The notes under the pieces: generated by a model
What the model saw: the letters and a program-made list of their open reading frames with translations, nothing else
What the model was told of the DNA's origin: nothing
Database searches by the model: none
Translations under genes and position numbers: made by a program
Assembly (NCBI RefSeq): GCF_003672135.1
Contig: NC_039506.1
Coordinates: 21,050,497-21,114,496 of the forward strand
Direction of reading: 5' to 3'
Length of the DNA: 64,000 nt
From: Ooceraea biroi
Taxonomy: Eukaryota; Arthropoda; Insecta; Hymenoptera; Formicidae
Shown: one piece after another, positions 24,501-36,420 of the stretch
Numbering within the stretch: position 1 is the stretch's first letter
How the letters are laid out: the number at the start of each line of letters is the position of its first letter

Positions 24501-26100
24501 CGCGCGAACTATCGATGGAAAATCACTCCCGAGTACGTTATTAATTATAATTATAGAACGCGAATTCTGGAAACGTATTACACACGTATCGCACATATCG
24601 AACACGATTTCGCGGTTTCCTCCCTATCCTGCTTCGTTTTTTAAGCTCGGCGGGATCCAATCGACGTAATACATTACGTATCCTGTAACGACCGTAAGGA
24701 TCACTGGACGAAAAATGTGAAAAAGAACGACCTACTACCGCTGCCCGGCCTAAGATCGTCGAATGCGGCAGCTGGCCAGCAAAGCGGCCAGTAGGAACGT
24801 GAAAAAGGGATGGACGGGGGAGACGAACCAGAGGGTGCAGGGCCGGCCACGCTCGCCCAGGATATTTACCCAACTTTAATTAGCATAATGAACTATGGTC
24901 CGAAAGTGCGGTTGCTAATTCCGCGGCGGCCCCCCTCGCCGTCCTCTCGGGCCGCGCGTAATCCACAGACATTTCGAGACGGAGCACTCGGGATTGCAGA
25001 ACACTTCCCGTTCCGAGGATCTGTAGACACATGTACAGAAAGAAAACGAGAGAGAAGGAGAAGGAGAGAGCAGTCTGAAATCGCCGTACATAATATTATA
25101 TATTATTATATAGTATATAGTATTTTATTGGCTCGCCAACTATTTTATAACAATTTAAGGAATATGTGCAAACTGCCACAGGTCGTATAAATTGTTAATT
25201 AACTCGAAATACACGATCCATACTGGATACATGTATTGGTAATGTTTAAAGATATACATTTTTCAATAACAATTCACAGATAAATACGTAAGTCGATATA
25301 TTTTTCGTGTTTCGTGGCATTCTCTCTTAATTAGTCTGGACAAATGTTCATCTTTTACATAACTATGTTATTTTTTTTCTTTTTCCTATCTGCTGTTTCA
25401 TTTGCGCATTTTTCTGTCTCTTGTATATTCATAATTTAAATGGTATTCGTCTAAGAGATTATTTGAATCAGTTTATTAGCTTGTTTGCTCCGAGATCGCT
25501 CACACATGCACGCACACATACAGTTTTCTTTTCAGAGTCTATACCATTTTTTCTTTTTTTCTGGTTTGTCACGAGAATCTATTTTGTCACGATGTTCAAC
25601 GATACCTGTATCGATTGTTCAGTATCCTCAGTCTTCTTTCAAGCGTTATAGAATAAAGTTGACTAAACAAATCTCTTATCTTATTTTCGCAAATCTCTTA
25701 TTACCGACATCCTTTGAATCCCGACGAATTCAACATCACCAGTGACCAAAACTGCTATCGCGTTTAAACAATCATCAAAACCTATACGTTCAGTAATAGT
25801 TCTTAAAACAGTTATAGGAACGCCATCAAGTGAAGTCGAGACAGAATAATGTGCTGTGAATTATGTATTTGTTTATATCACAAAATTATATCACAAATTT
25901 TATTGAACTGTGTTGTTACATTAATGGTTTATTACGATCAGCTATTTTTACAGTCGAGTTGTTCTGCTTTGCTTAAATAATCGTATCTTTTATTCTTCGC
26001 TTATTTTCTCTTCACATCTGCAATATTCTTTTCGGATTTTTTCAAATCTGCAATATTCACTAATTCGAAATACAGCGCAGTGTGCAGTGAAAAATGAACG
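18581..26100. other. Intergenic DNA, no gene recognised
   Basis: Returns to CpG-rich composition. Opposing frames of 160-170 codons at 18730-19291 overlap each other on both strands and are judged artefacts. AT-rich islands lie at 20935-21010 (ATTAATTAATATTAATTAA-like) and at 25080-26090, the latter without CpG richness and without recognisable coding. Confidence 0.5.
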
Positions 26101-26139
26101 AAAATATCAACTCGAGGCGGCGCGAGTGTGCGAATTTAC

Positions 26140-26165
26140 CTTACCTACATCGTGCAGTAGGTAAG
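26140..26165. repeat. Perfect 9-bp inverted repeat next to a tRNA-like sequence
   Basis: CTTACCTAC (26140-26148) and GTAGGTAAG (26157-26165) flank an 8-nt loop, 25 nt from the tRNA-like segment. The two may belong to one short interspersed element. Confidence 0.6.
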
Positions 26166-26189
26166 TGAAAGATGCGAAAAATTAGAGGA

Positions 26190-26275
26190 GATTGCCTGGT
26201 TTCGAACTCGAACTCTCGGGATCCCTGGTTCCACACGCTACGTCTTAGCGTTCACGGCCAACGCTCCAACTGTTA
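26190..26275 (-). repeat. tRNA-like sequence, possible SINE or tRNA pseudogene
   Basis: On the minus strand a B-box-like AGTTCGAGTTC (about 9 of 11 consensus positions) lies 46 nt after an A-box-like TGGCCGTG, close to tRNA spacing. AGCGTT-GGCCGTG-AACGCT forms a perfect 6-bp, 7-nt-loop arm. Acceptor and T stems do not close well, so it is not a functional tRNA. A tRNA-derived retroposon remnant is the better reading. Confidence 0.35.
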
Positions 26276-27095
26276 TCATTCTAATGTTTTCATTCTGATC
26301 CTCTACGCGACCTGACGGTCTCTATTATCTTCGATATCTTACATAAGCAATATATTCGACATAAGAACAACGATACAATTTTCAGCGCGGTTTAAAATCA
26401 ATAAGTATACGCGTATATACAACGATTACATCTCTCAGGAACAGAGTTCATGAGAGAAGAGCGAGCACATCAAAGCAACCGGCTGAGAAACGTTTTCCGC
26501 TCGCGGGAGACTGGCTTCCTCTGCTCGCCTCGCGAGAGGAAGTTGTTGCTGTCTGCTGTCGTGTACATTCGTCATACTTCAGAATCGCTTAGCTCCGCTT
26601 CTTCGACCCGTTACGTTCGAACTTTACGCTTTCATCGCGCGGATATTCTTCTCTTCTTTATATCCTTCGCGCATCTTTCCCGATCTTTTTGCCGGGCTCA
26701 CTGGCGGCTACGAGCGGCTGTGAAAATCCGACGCATACATTATCGGTCCCTAACTTTAGCGAGAGATGGGATCTGAGCGATGATACTAGCCGGGAAACGA
26801 AGGAGATTTCTTCCCGAAACTTGAATGACAGATACAGCGACCGTAACTTTTCCACCTCGGTTCGCTTTCTTCCTCCCTCCCTTTCTCTCTCTCACACACA
26901 CCCTCTGCACCATCATAGCCCCAAGTTAATAGTGTAACTTCGTTCTTACAATTATAACGACGCCCACGGTTGCGCTAGATGCATAATTAAACAGACACGA
27001 TCCTCCTGGTGCACTTTTGGAACACTCGGAACTCGTTCTGAATGACGCGCGTCATTCTCCACGCCATGGTGGAAACGTCGAGGGCTCGCGGCCTC
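26276..27095. other. Intergenic DNA, nothing recognised
   Basis: A CT/CA-rich stretch at 26865-26915. Frames up to 108 codons without motifs. Confidence 0.45.
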
Positions 27096-27151
27096 GTCTT
27101 AATCATAATTTAATATAATCTTAATAAGTCTTAATCATAATTTAATATAAT
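27096..27151. repeat. 32-nt tandem duplication
   Basis: The 24-nt sequence starting GTCTTAATCATAATTTAATA at 27096 is repeated exactly at 27128, giving a 32-nt period over about 1.75 copies. Confidence 0.9.
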
Positions 27152-30100
27152 ACTAAAATTGCACTGGAGAACGTGAGCATCGCGCTAAAATTGTCCGCTC
27201 CAAATTATTGATTACCGCGATTTGCGGTAACGCCGAGATAACACGAACGATTCTTTGAGATTCAGGAAGCACTACGGATGTTTATCGCAACCCCGTCGCA
27301 TCCCCGATCCTAATTGTTATCGAGGAGTTATGCAACGGGGGACCATCTCTTGCATCCGTGCATCTCCCCTCTTTCTCTCTGTCGCGTTCAGTCGAACATA
27401 AGTCGAAATAGACTCGGAAGAGATACTGCAGGAGACACGGGAATAACTCTGTCGCGGTGCCGTATCTTCCATGTCGTATCCATTGTTCATCTCTCCTTTC
27501 TCTCTCTCCCTGCGTCGTCGTGGTTCGTGCCCGCGCGTTACTACCCTTGCTGGTCCTAAGTTACTGCCGCGACCTCGGGCGGTCTATGGGCCGTGAAGCT
27601 CGAAATGCACGGCAATAATGTAAGCTCCTTACCGATCCCGGTAGCCGCCGTCGTTGTACGTACGGGACTCACGGTCTATGCGAGCGCGCGCGAGTCTACG
27701 CAAGGGTGGTTTCACCATGGCGCCCCAGAACAACGATGGTGGTGCGTGCCGGCGGTCGCGGCGGTTACGGCGGTATCCCCGAAACGGAGGTCGGAGCTCG
27801 TCTGTGCTCGGTTTCGGTTCTTCTCCCCGGCTAATTTAATCGGCAAATTGGCCCCAGCGGAATCGGCGTGCTCCATGACGCAGGATGCGCACACCTGACG
27901 CGCGACCACCATACAGCGAGTCAACTGACGAGTACTGAACGTATAACGATGGCCCCTTCGCGATCGAGACTACGAGGATACGCGATGTGAGTTTTACGGG
28001 ACAAGTCTGCGAAAGACTCATTAGACCCAGGTTGAGGGGTGATTTCAACAGCGTGATTCAGCAGCGTGACACGCGACGCGAATGTCTTCTACGCTTCGGG
28101 GCTTTCTTCCGCAAGGGAACCCTAAGGCGTGGAAGACTACTTTCCTTTGTAGAGACACGGGTGAGAGATTCGCAAGAAAAATTCGTGCGTGAAATTAAAG
28201 GGAAAGAAGATACAACCGGAATTTACGTCACGTTTCGCGGCGGGCGTGCGTAAATTTCCAGGCTGGTCACCGGCCTCGCGCGATAAATTCGCAAAGTCGC
28301 GGTAGAACGCGAAGCTCCTCCTTCGTCATCCGCGACTCGTTCGTTATGGCTGATACACAGAATCCTCGAGTAATGGGAACCGGATCTCTGGCCTTGTGAC
28401 GTACGAGATTTGTGTCTTTTCGGTTGGCTGGGTAAGGGTGATTTTTCATCGCTCTATTGGACCTGAAGACGGTCCCCTGTTCCACGCTGCTCGTGATAAG
28501 CTCTGATTCTTATAACGGCGCGTACGTATTCTGAAGAAAGACGTAAGCTGCACGTCGCTATGCCTACGCCCGCTCGCTCGCTGAAATTGTTGTTGTAAGC
28601 GACGTCGATGCAACGCACAGCAAATTACGGAACGAGCATTTAATATTTTCTTCTCTCGCGCATGGTAATTATATGTTATAATTGTAGATTATAATAATGA
28701 AACAGCATATATTAACAGCAAATTTACATTTATCCGCATCGTGTCATCCGCTTCGATAATTTAAACGATGCTAAATATTCCTGGTCGCTTTTAACCGTGC
28801 CTGCGCCCCGAAAAACTCCGCGTCGGTAATTATCCGAAAATTAATTTTGCCCGCGCAATCAATTAATTAACTTCACTTCTCGTCTTAATGGCATGCCGTT
28901 GCAACGCGAATTTTGCGAAGCGGCTTGCGCGCGCTCGGCGTTTTATTAGCGGATACATTATCGCTCGCATATTTCATTTGCGCGTAACGCGTGCGGTTAT
29001 ATAATTTATATCCCGCGAAATCCTTCGAGCTGTGCCGCCGCGCGGAAGTGCCGCGATTAATTCTCACAAGCGTGCATTTCCGTGTTACGTATTCGTGTGA
29101 TCTGCCGGCACGAGAATATCGAGAACGTGGCGCAGATTTCATTCGGTTTTTTTCATGAACAAACCGATGGCGGACACCACGATAGGGGAAAGACAACGGG
29201 GAGTGTCACAAGGACTTGTTGAGAGGCTCAGCCGTGCGGTATAATTTTCAATTACGACAGATTATATCTCCGGCCAGTTTAAAGGGGGACTGGAATTGCG
29301 AAGCGGTGCTTTCGCGCTTTGACAATCCTATACCATCAGACGGGGAGGAAATGCAAGACCGTCGACGATATTGCGGGAAAAACACGGGAATGCGATGCGC
29401 AACACAACTCGCCTCCGCTCCGAGACAATAAATAAATTCTAACGGGAGTTCCGTAAGACCATTTGCGGGTCAAGACATTAGCATAAATGTAAGCCTCATT
29501 ATCATATCCCACCGCGAATCATTGTTAAATCCATTAATAATCGCGAGGAGAGTAAAATTATGTTAAGGAGTCGCGTTAGCATAAACGAGTGCTACTATCG
29601 TTGCCACGCGACTCATTATTAAACTTACCTGCAAAATAAAACGTGGGAAGGGGGGAGGTCCTCCTCTGCACGCGTAACGCCCCGCATTTTTTTCGAAACA
29701 CCCACGTCCGTCAATGCGGCTGGTCTACGCGCAGAAATTGAGAGCGTGACCGGGCTGTAAACGGTCGGGTTTGAGTAAACGCACAAAAATCACCGAAACT
29801 GCCGGCGTTATCCTCGTTACGCGCGGAATATTAATTAAAAAGCGTCGGCGCGGCTGCCGGGCGGAAACCGCGGCGCGCCGCGCGTGCACGCGCGCGTACG
29901 TCCCGAGTCTTCATTGCGAACGATGGCACGTTTCTCGCGTCCGCTTTAAATTACGAGCGGAAGGTGTGGAGCGATCGTAAAGTGCACGCCTGCCATGGGG
30001 CACAGGGCGGCGTACAGGGGGTGCGCACTTAAACGGACTTGTCGACGCGCGACCGCTCGTCGGGCACGATCTCGCAAGCGACGTCGCGGTCAATAAGAAA

Positions 30101-31382
30101 TTAAGGAGTCGTCCAAGCGGAGTTACAATGGGATCGTTTGAGTGGATCGCTCGCGCAAACCCCCAACGATAATTTAAACTGTCGAACAGGTGCACTGGGT
30201 ACTACCTTGCGGGCAATTGGATCGGATAGTATCCTTGGACGTCGTGATTCTGCGATGAGGTGGAATCCATTGTCGTTCGTTTCGCTCTCTCTTTGGTTCA
30301 ATCGAATGTACAGGAAAATATCGAGAAATAATACAGAGGAAACGGAAGCTTGCGTTGGTGAACACATTGGAAAACGCGCCGGCACCCCCTACATGCAGGG
30401 GCAACGCGCTAATATCTCTCGTTAAGATCAATTTTGTATTCCGCGCGTCACCTCGTAGACTAAGAGTTAAGTACGAGCTTTTCGAAATTCCGGCCATTAA
30501 CGCTTCCGAGGCTTCCGCTCCACCACGTCGGCGCGCCGTTCACGGGCATTCCGCTCGAGAGACGCTCGTCAGATCGTCGTGAAATAGACGCGATACGGAT
30601 TCGCGCACACGCACGTACGAGATCGCACGGAGATCACGAGAGATCAGGCATCCGCGACGACTTCTCGGGAACTCCATGCAACGCGCGGCGAGGATGATCT
30701 CCACGCTCGCGATGAAATAATATTCGACGGCACTATTCAATGCACGGCGAGAATTTCGGGAGTTTCCGAACTTCTTGCCGCGCATTTGCTTACGTTGCGT
30801 GACGCCCCACGCTTTCACGCCGAACCAACATTTACCGCCATTCAAGAAGCGAATTCTTGCCGTCTTCCGTTTCCATCGATGACGCTCCAACGGCGGCAAC
30901 GTTTAGTTAGCTTAAAGAGTACATTTCAACGCGATAGTATCGAACTTTGCGAGTGTTAATAAAATTCTAAAGCTCAGTGAATACGATATTCGGATCCGGG
31001 TGGGCAGAGTAGCATCCATGCGAATTTTTGCGAACTCGAGGAGAAAAGTTCTCGAGTTCATCAGAGAGCCGACTGAGTCGACACGGACTTCTCGTTTGAC
31101 GTTAGTTTGAAGCAAGTTGCAGTTTGTAACACCGCGCATTCCGCGCGGTCGCGTTTCCTGGTCAGAAAGCGCGCGGCGTCGACTCGTTACGCCCGCTGGA
31201 AATCCACGCTGGAAATTCCGAACGAAGTGCGCCGTGCGTGCCGAGCAATTCCCGCCGGTTTATCCGCGGTCGCGAGCGTCGCGGGTTGAGGCGTCGCGAC
31301 GCGACGAGACGCGACGCCGAGGGCGAGGTTGAAGTCGCGCAAACCTCGGGAACTTCTGGCTGGCTCTGGCAGTTTAAAAGTT

Positions 31383-31445
31383 GTGGCAAGGAGATGGAGA
31401 AAGAGAAAGAAGAGAGACAGAAAGGAAGAGAGAGAGAGAGGCGGA
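31383..31445. repeat. Purine-rich (GA) tract
   Basis: About 60 nt of GGAGA/AAAGA/GAGAG-type sequence with few pyrimidines, flanked on both sides by very CpG-rich DNA. Confidence 0.75.
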
Positions 31446-34400
31446 GGCGTCGCGACGCCGGGAGACCTTATCGCGCCGCGTGTACTCGAGGGGTGGCGCG
31501 GCGAGTCGCCCTCGCGCGCCGGTATTATTTCCGGTAAATTCCAGGCCGGAAACCGCGGTCTCGCCCCAGAGGAGGCCGCGGGAAAAAGCGTTAAACGTTG
31601 GCGGCTCGTTTGAAGAAAATTCCGTCGACTCGCCGCTGCATGTAGATGGAACCTTCCCGTGAAGGGTGAAGGGTAGACGGAGGAGACAGCGCGTCGAGAC
31701 GCGCGGCGGGCGGTGGAAATTGGCTTCCAGTTTTTCCAGGGCGAACCTCAAACAGAGATATCATCGGAACTCCCTATTTCTCGGGAAGAATATACTACAT
31801 TTCCGGTCCCGAGCGCCACGGGTGGCCCCCACGGTAGTGCTCCCGCTCCCGCGAAGTTCTTTCATTCGGACCCTGAGCGATTTCTATCAAATTTGCATGC
31901 AACGCTGCCTCATATTCCGGACAGCCACTTGTTCCCCGCGTGAGCGGAGCGGAGCAGAGAAGATAAGCCCGCCGTATCTGGGATCCGAGATTTAGCTCGC
32001 ATACGTTCCGATACCTCCGAGCAAACTGATTCCATGGCGTATTTTATGGACAATCCGTCCGGAGCCATACGGCCCTCCGACCATCGTCGTGCACAAAAAT
32101 GTAGACACGCGCGCGGACAAGAGAGAATTCCGGTAGAAGAATTTACCGTGTCGCCTAGACATTTTTCTTTTCGACTTCGGAAGAGTTGCGGGAAGTGCGT
32201 ACGTGCGTGATCCGTTTCCTACCCATCTAGGGTGAAACGTGCTTCCTTTCACAGATTCAATACAGAGGGACGAGTTTAAAAAAATTGAAAAATTTGTTAC
32301 ACGCAGAAGGATGAGTTCAGGAATGTTTAGACATGTCGATAAGACATGTTCAAGACACGTCAAGTTTGTTAAGCCACTAACACTGAATCGCAGCACAGAT
32401 ACTCGTCGTTTAATTAAGGGCTCGTGAGCGGCGCGGCGGCCGGTTAGCGTGGCCTCAGTTTTACGGTAGCAATTCGTATTAATAAACGAACTTTTAACGG
32501 CGCGATGCGTTTACGAGCCGCATAAAAATAATAATTAATATACATGAGGCCGGCCCGCTCTTAATCAACTTCTTAGACCACCCGCAGGAAATTAAAATTG
32601 TTTATAGTTGATAATTAGCGTCAGTTAAATGGCGAAGAAAGCGCAGTTAACGGCCCAAGTCTGCATTTCGCAGTTTAATCAAGTATTTTACGGGGTGCTT
32701 AAGACAACTTTTCGTTACCACTTCCATACTTTCCTGATAATCGATACCAATGTAGCGTTGCGCGTAACTTTATCTCGATCTCTTCACCGTGATAGAGACC
32801 ATAAAAATCTCCGTGAATGACGCGTCGATGCGATTAACGCTGTCTCCTTTAAACGCGCAAGAAACAATATAAACATATTTTCGGATTTCCTTTGTGTAAT
32901 TCAGCGCGCTGAAAAAATGATTGCAACGTATTTCACACGAGCGCCAGATTACACGGAACACAGAGAAGCTTTTTACATTAAGCTCCCGATGAACGGCGTC
33001 ATTCGTTTTCGTTATTCTCCCTGGCCATGTCAAATGTTCCATGGCGTACCGAAAGAAATTTATTCGCTCGAGTTTATTAGCAAGCTGGTAGACAGGGAAG
33101 AAATATAATTTTTATTTTTTTCGCTAGAGAGAGAGTACACGCGCTCGCAGGAACAGCTCGTCGACAGTTCTCTCGCACCTCAACGTTGCTACGTTCCCAA
33201 GATGATATGATAAAAACACGTGTCACTTGAGTGCGAATATTCAATTTAACGATACGCACGTGGCACGTGTTACTTTTCCTGACATTTAATTCGCTCCGAC
33301 GCGGCATAACGCGTCCCACCGAACTGTCGAAAGATTCCTGCGAGCGTGGTTGGGTGCTCTCTCGAAAGTTTAATTGAAAAGTTGATCTTTCGAGCCGGGT
33401 CAAGGCGAAACAAAAATGAAACAAAGTGGCACCGTCCTCGCGACGTGATCCAGGACCGCTCGAATTATTTTTATCTACGGGAGTTGCTTCGGAATTCATG
33501 AGGGCGCAGACACGAATTTCACGGGGGTTGTACCGAAGGACGTCCGATCCTCATCCATCGCGCCGGTGGAGGGTTAATTCGATATTACGAATCCGGCAAT
33601 CTGCTTGAGTAAATCCGCCCGCCGGGGCGAGTCCCGGGGGCGACTCGGTGAGGAAAACGCCGTTAATAAACACGGAGGACCACGTCGCGCCGATCCGCGC
33701 GAGTCGTTAGAGGAGTAATTTTCGTTTACTTTGTCTTCACCTATCGAATCTCGCGAGCTCGTCGTCAATTTCTTGCGTCTCGCGCTTTCCGGCGCAGGGT
33801 GGCGCGCGAAGTCGCAGATTTTATTAATGTGCCGGTTTCCCTCGAGCGAAATCTCTTTTGCAAATACGACGAAAGCGCCTCAAAGTCCCGGAAAATTTTG
33901 GCACACGTTGCCGTTTACTTCTCGCGTGGAAACACGTTCGCCGAGCGATACCCGTTACACACATGGACGATATTGCTTTACGCGCATTTGAAAAATATCG
34001 CACGTTGGAAATTGTACAGAAATATTTGCAAGAAACATTCTCGAGATATTTCTCCGTCGTGGCGCACGGTCGCGAAATACCTCGCGTATACACTTGTAAA
34101 AGATATGATCTCGAACGCGAGGTACTTTTGACGCGGAAAATTCTATCTTTTCTCAGTTGAGTGTTGCGCATCCGGCGGAAAGTCAACACCAATTCCGCCA
34201 GCGGCCGCGCAAGCTCGCGGCGAGCAATTTCTCGATACAAACTTGCCACCGACGCGAGAGGAACGGGACGAGCGAACGAGACAGCCATCGTTTCAAGTTA
34301 CATAAATATCCCCGATAATGCAACTGCAGCCATTGTTGCGACTAATACCGGAACAATTCTCTCGTCTGAAAACTCCATCGCTAACGACCCTGCGACGGTC

Positions 34401-34730
34401 CACGAGAAGGACGAATCCTTACAGACTTTTCGCGGAGACGATGCGGTGCGGTGCGCGATACCGTTCTGCGGAGAACGGCGGAAAGAGTACGCGAGGTACG
34501 AGCGGTATCGTGTTCACGTTGCGAGAGATACCGGTGCGGAGGTGCGGGTAGAGGGATGGTATTTCAGCCGTGCCTCTCTCGTAGAGGAGGCGCCGCGCCA
34601 AAAGAGAAGCCGAGCGTGCACTGCGCCGCGGTATCGGATTGCAGGTCGCTTCTCGCTCTCGTCGAACGAATAACGGGGTGGAGCGCGACGTGGACGGGGT
34701 GGCTCAGACACCGCGGAGGGCAAGGCGGTA

Positions 34731-34791
34731 AAAGAGAAAGAGAGAAAAAAGAAAGAGAGAGAGAGAGAAAGAGAGGGAGAAGGACTAGGAA
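34731..34791. repeat. Purine-rich (GA/AAAG) tract
   Basis: About 60 nt with almost no pyrimidines, including (GA)n. It is what keeps the 270-codon frame at 34451-35263 open. Confidence 0.85.
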
Positions 34792-35944
34792 AGAATTTGC
34801 AAGGCGCGCGTTACTCGAATACCGCGCGCAACTATATACACGTCGGTGTTCACTCCTCGCCCGTGCTCCAGAAGAGGATCTCTCGAGGAGCTTTCGAAAT
34901 GCGAGCTCGCGTCGGGAATCCGCCCAAGTATTTCGAGTCCGCGGCGCAAGGGGTTGCGCAATGGGCTCCGATGAGCTGTATCACCGTCGGCGTCGGGGAG
35001 GAAAACGCGGGAGAGTAACGGTGTCTGCCACCGGACGGCGATTCGATCCGCGCTCGTCTTCATCGTTCGTCGAAGTACACGCGGAAAATTTCGTTGTCGT
35101 TATTTTTCCCGGTCGGTTTTCCCTCTTTCTCTGCCTCATTGCGAGTTCTCTTTTCAGACGGCCGTCTCCAACGGCTGGAGAAAGCAATCCCACTGTGCCG
35201 CAAGGTTGCTCTTGCAAAAAGCGACCGTTCGGCCTGGCTGGCGAGCGGCAAAAAGCGATTTGATTGCCCTCCCTGTCCATTTCGGTTATTCCGCAGGAGA
35301 ACCGAGTTCTGCGGTCGGAAGAATCAACGGTCAAGAAGATTGTTCGTTTGCCTTGTAACCACGCGAGCCGGCAGCGAGGAGGAGAATATCGTCGGTATAT
35401 CGTATAATCTCGCTCACTCCCTTACCGCCGAAACTCGAAGTAATAAAACTCCGTAATTGCCCCGCTATTACCAGCAGTCTCCTAGACACAGAAACCGTAA
35501 CTCGGCAGCGCCGACAGAATCCGAGGATCACGCGCGGCCGAGTGGTGCAGCCGCTTGATAAGTCAGACGGCGCACGATACTTGCCCGCGTAATATGCTCA
35601 TCCGCTCACGCGATATCCCTGCTGAGCCATCATCATGTCGAGAAAATTAATACACTTTTAATACTCAATGCAGCGCGCATTTGCGGACAGAAAGCACGAG
35701 CGACCTTTTATCTCGTCCGAGAAGAAACCGCGAGCCTTCGAGTGCGATGTCCGAATCGCGGTTGCGTTGACTTTTGATTGACCAACTGATCAATACCGAA
35801 CGACTACCCTGTGTTCGACGTAAAAATTTCAATTTCCCAGCAATTACGCGGCCGAATAGTAAAAGTCCTTCCATTCATGCGAGGATATTCGACATGTCTT
35901 GCAAGTCGAAGCCGAGCTTGCGTGGAGCCACGATAACCGACATT

Positions 35945-36420
35945 GTTAACGGCTAGGGGATGGACACGGCTAGGCGCTTGCGGGGGTGGTTGCGAGACTG
36001 GAGATAGCTTGCTTGCGCGCGGGGGGTTACAACTCCAGGGGTTGCGATCGGCGACGAAGGGGCACGCCAGGGGGAAAGCGGTTGCTTCGGCAGAGTTATT
36101 TAGCCGAGGCGTTGTTCTGGCTCGCGTACTATGTGGGTCGCCACCAGCTTAGTGCCGCGGGTAAGCCTCATGAAACATGAGTACCCACCGGGATGACACC
36201 ACTAACTCCTTTATGGAGATGGAAGCTTATGCATGAATTGCGGTGGATGGGCGAGGATGCTCCTTGGACAACGGAGCCCTTCTCTCGGATGGCCTGCTTG
36301 ATGTTCTTAAGTAACGGACTGCCAGGTGGGGCACGGCGTGCGCTCGCAGGGAGACCTGCCAACGAGGCGATACCGCGCGGCATGATATATGGACCACCGC
36401 GCGGATTCCACCCTGTCCTG
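35945..36420 (+). other. GC-rich structured island, unidentified ncRNA or retroelement fragment
   Basis: Its texture differs from the surroundings: G-rich, less CpG-dominated, with several close hairpins. GGGTA-AGC-CTCATG-AAA-CATGAG-TACCC at 36159-36186 is an 11-bp stem with a 3-nt bulge. CTCC-TTTAT-GGAG (36206-36218) and GCTCC-(9 nt)-GGAGC (36259-36277) follow. CCGCGCGG occurs twice near 36373-36410. No reverse transcriptase or other coding sequence adjoins it. It could be an untranslated part of a non-LTR element, an ncRNA, or chance. I do not recognise the family. Confidence 0.3.

Larger units (their letters stand above)
27152..35940. other. CpG-rich intergenic DNA, no gene recognised
   Basis: Contains the longest plus-strand frame outside the right end apart from the one in the 3'UTR, 34451-35263 (270 codons). 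It is Arg/Ser/Glu-rich because it reads through a GA tract, has no domain and is matched by antisense frames. Stop-codon scarcity in CpG-rich DNA explains it. Purine tracts are listed separately. Confidence 0.5.

Noticed and set aside
34451..35263. 270-codon plus-strand open frame
   Set aside because: Arg/Ser/Glu-rich, passes through a GA microsatellite, shows no domain, and overlaps antisense frames of similar quality.
35532..35575. GGCCGAGTGGTGCAGCCG, similar to a tRNA-Ser/Leu A box
   Set aside because: No B box at the right distance and no closing acceptor stem.
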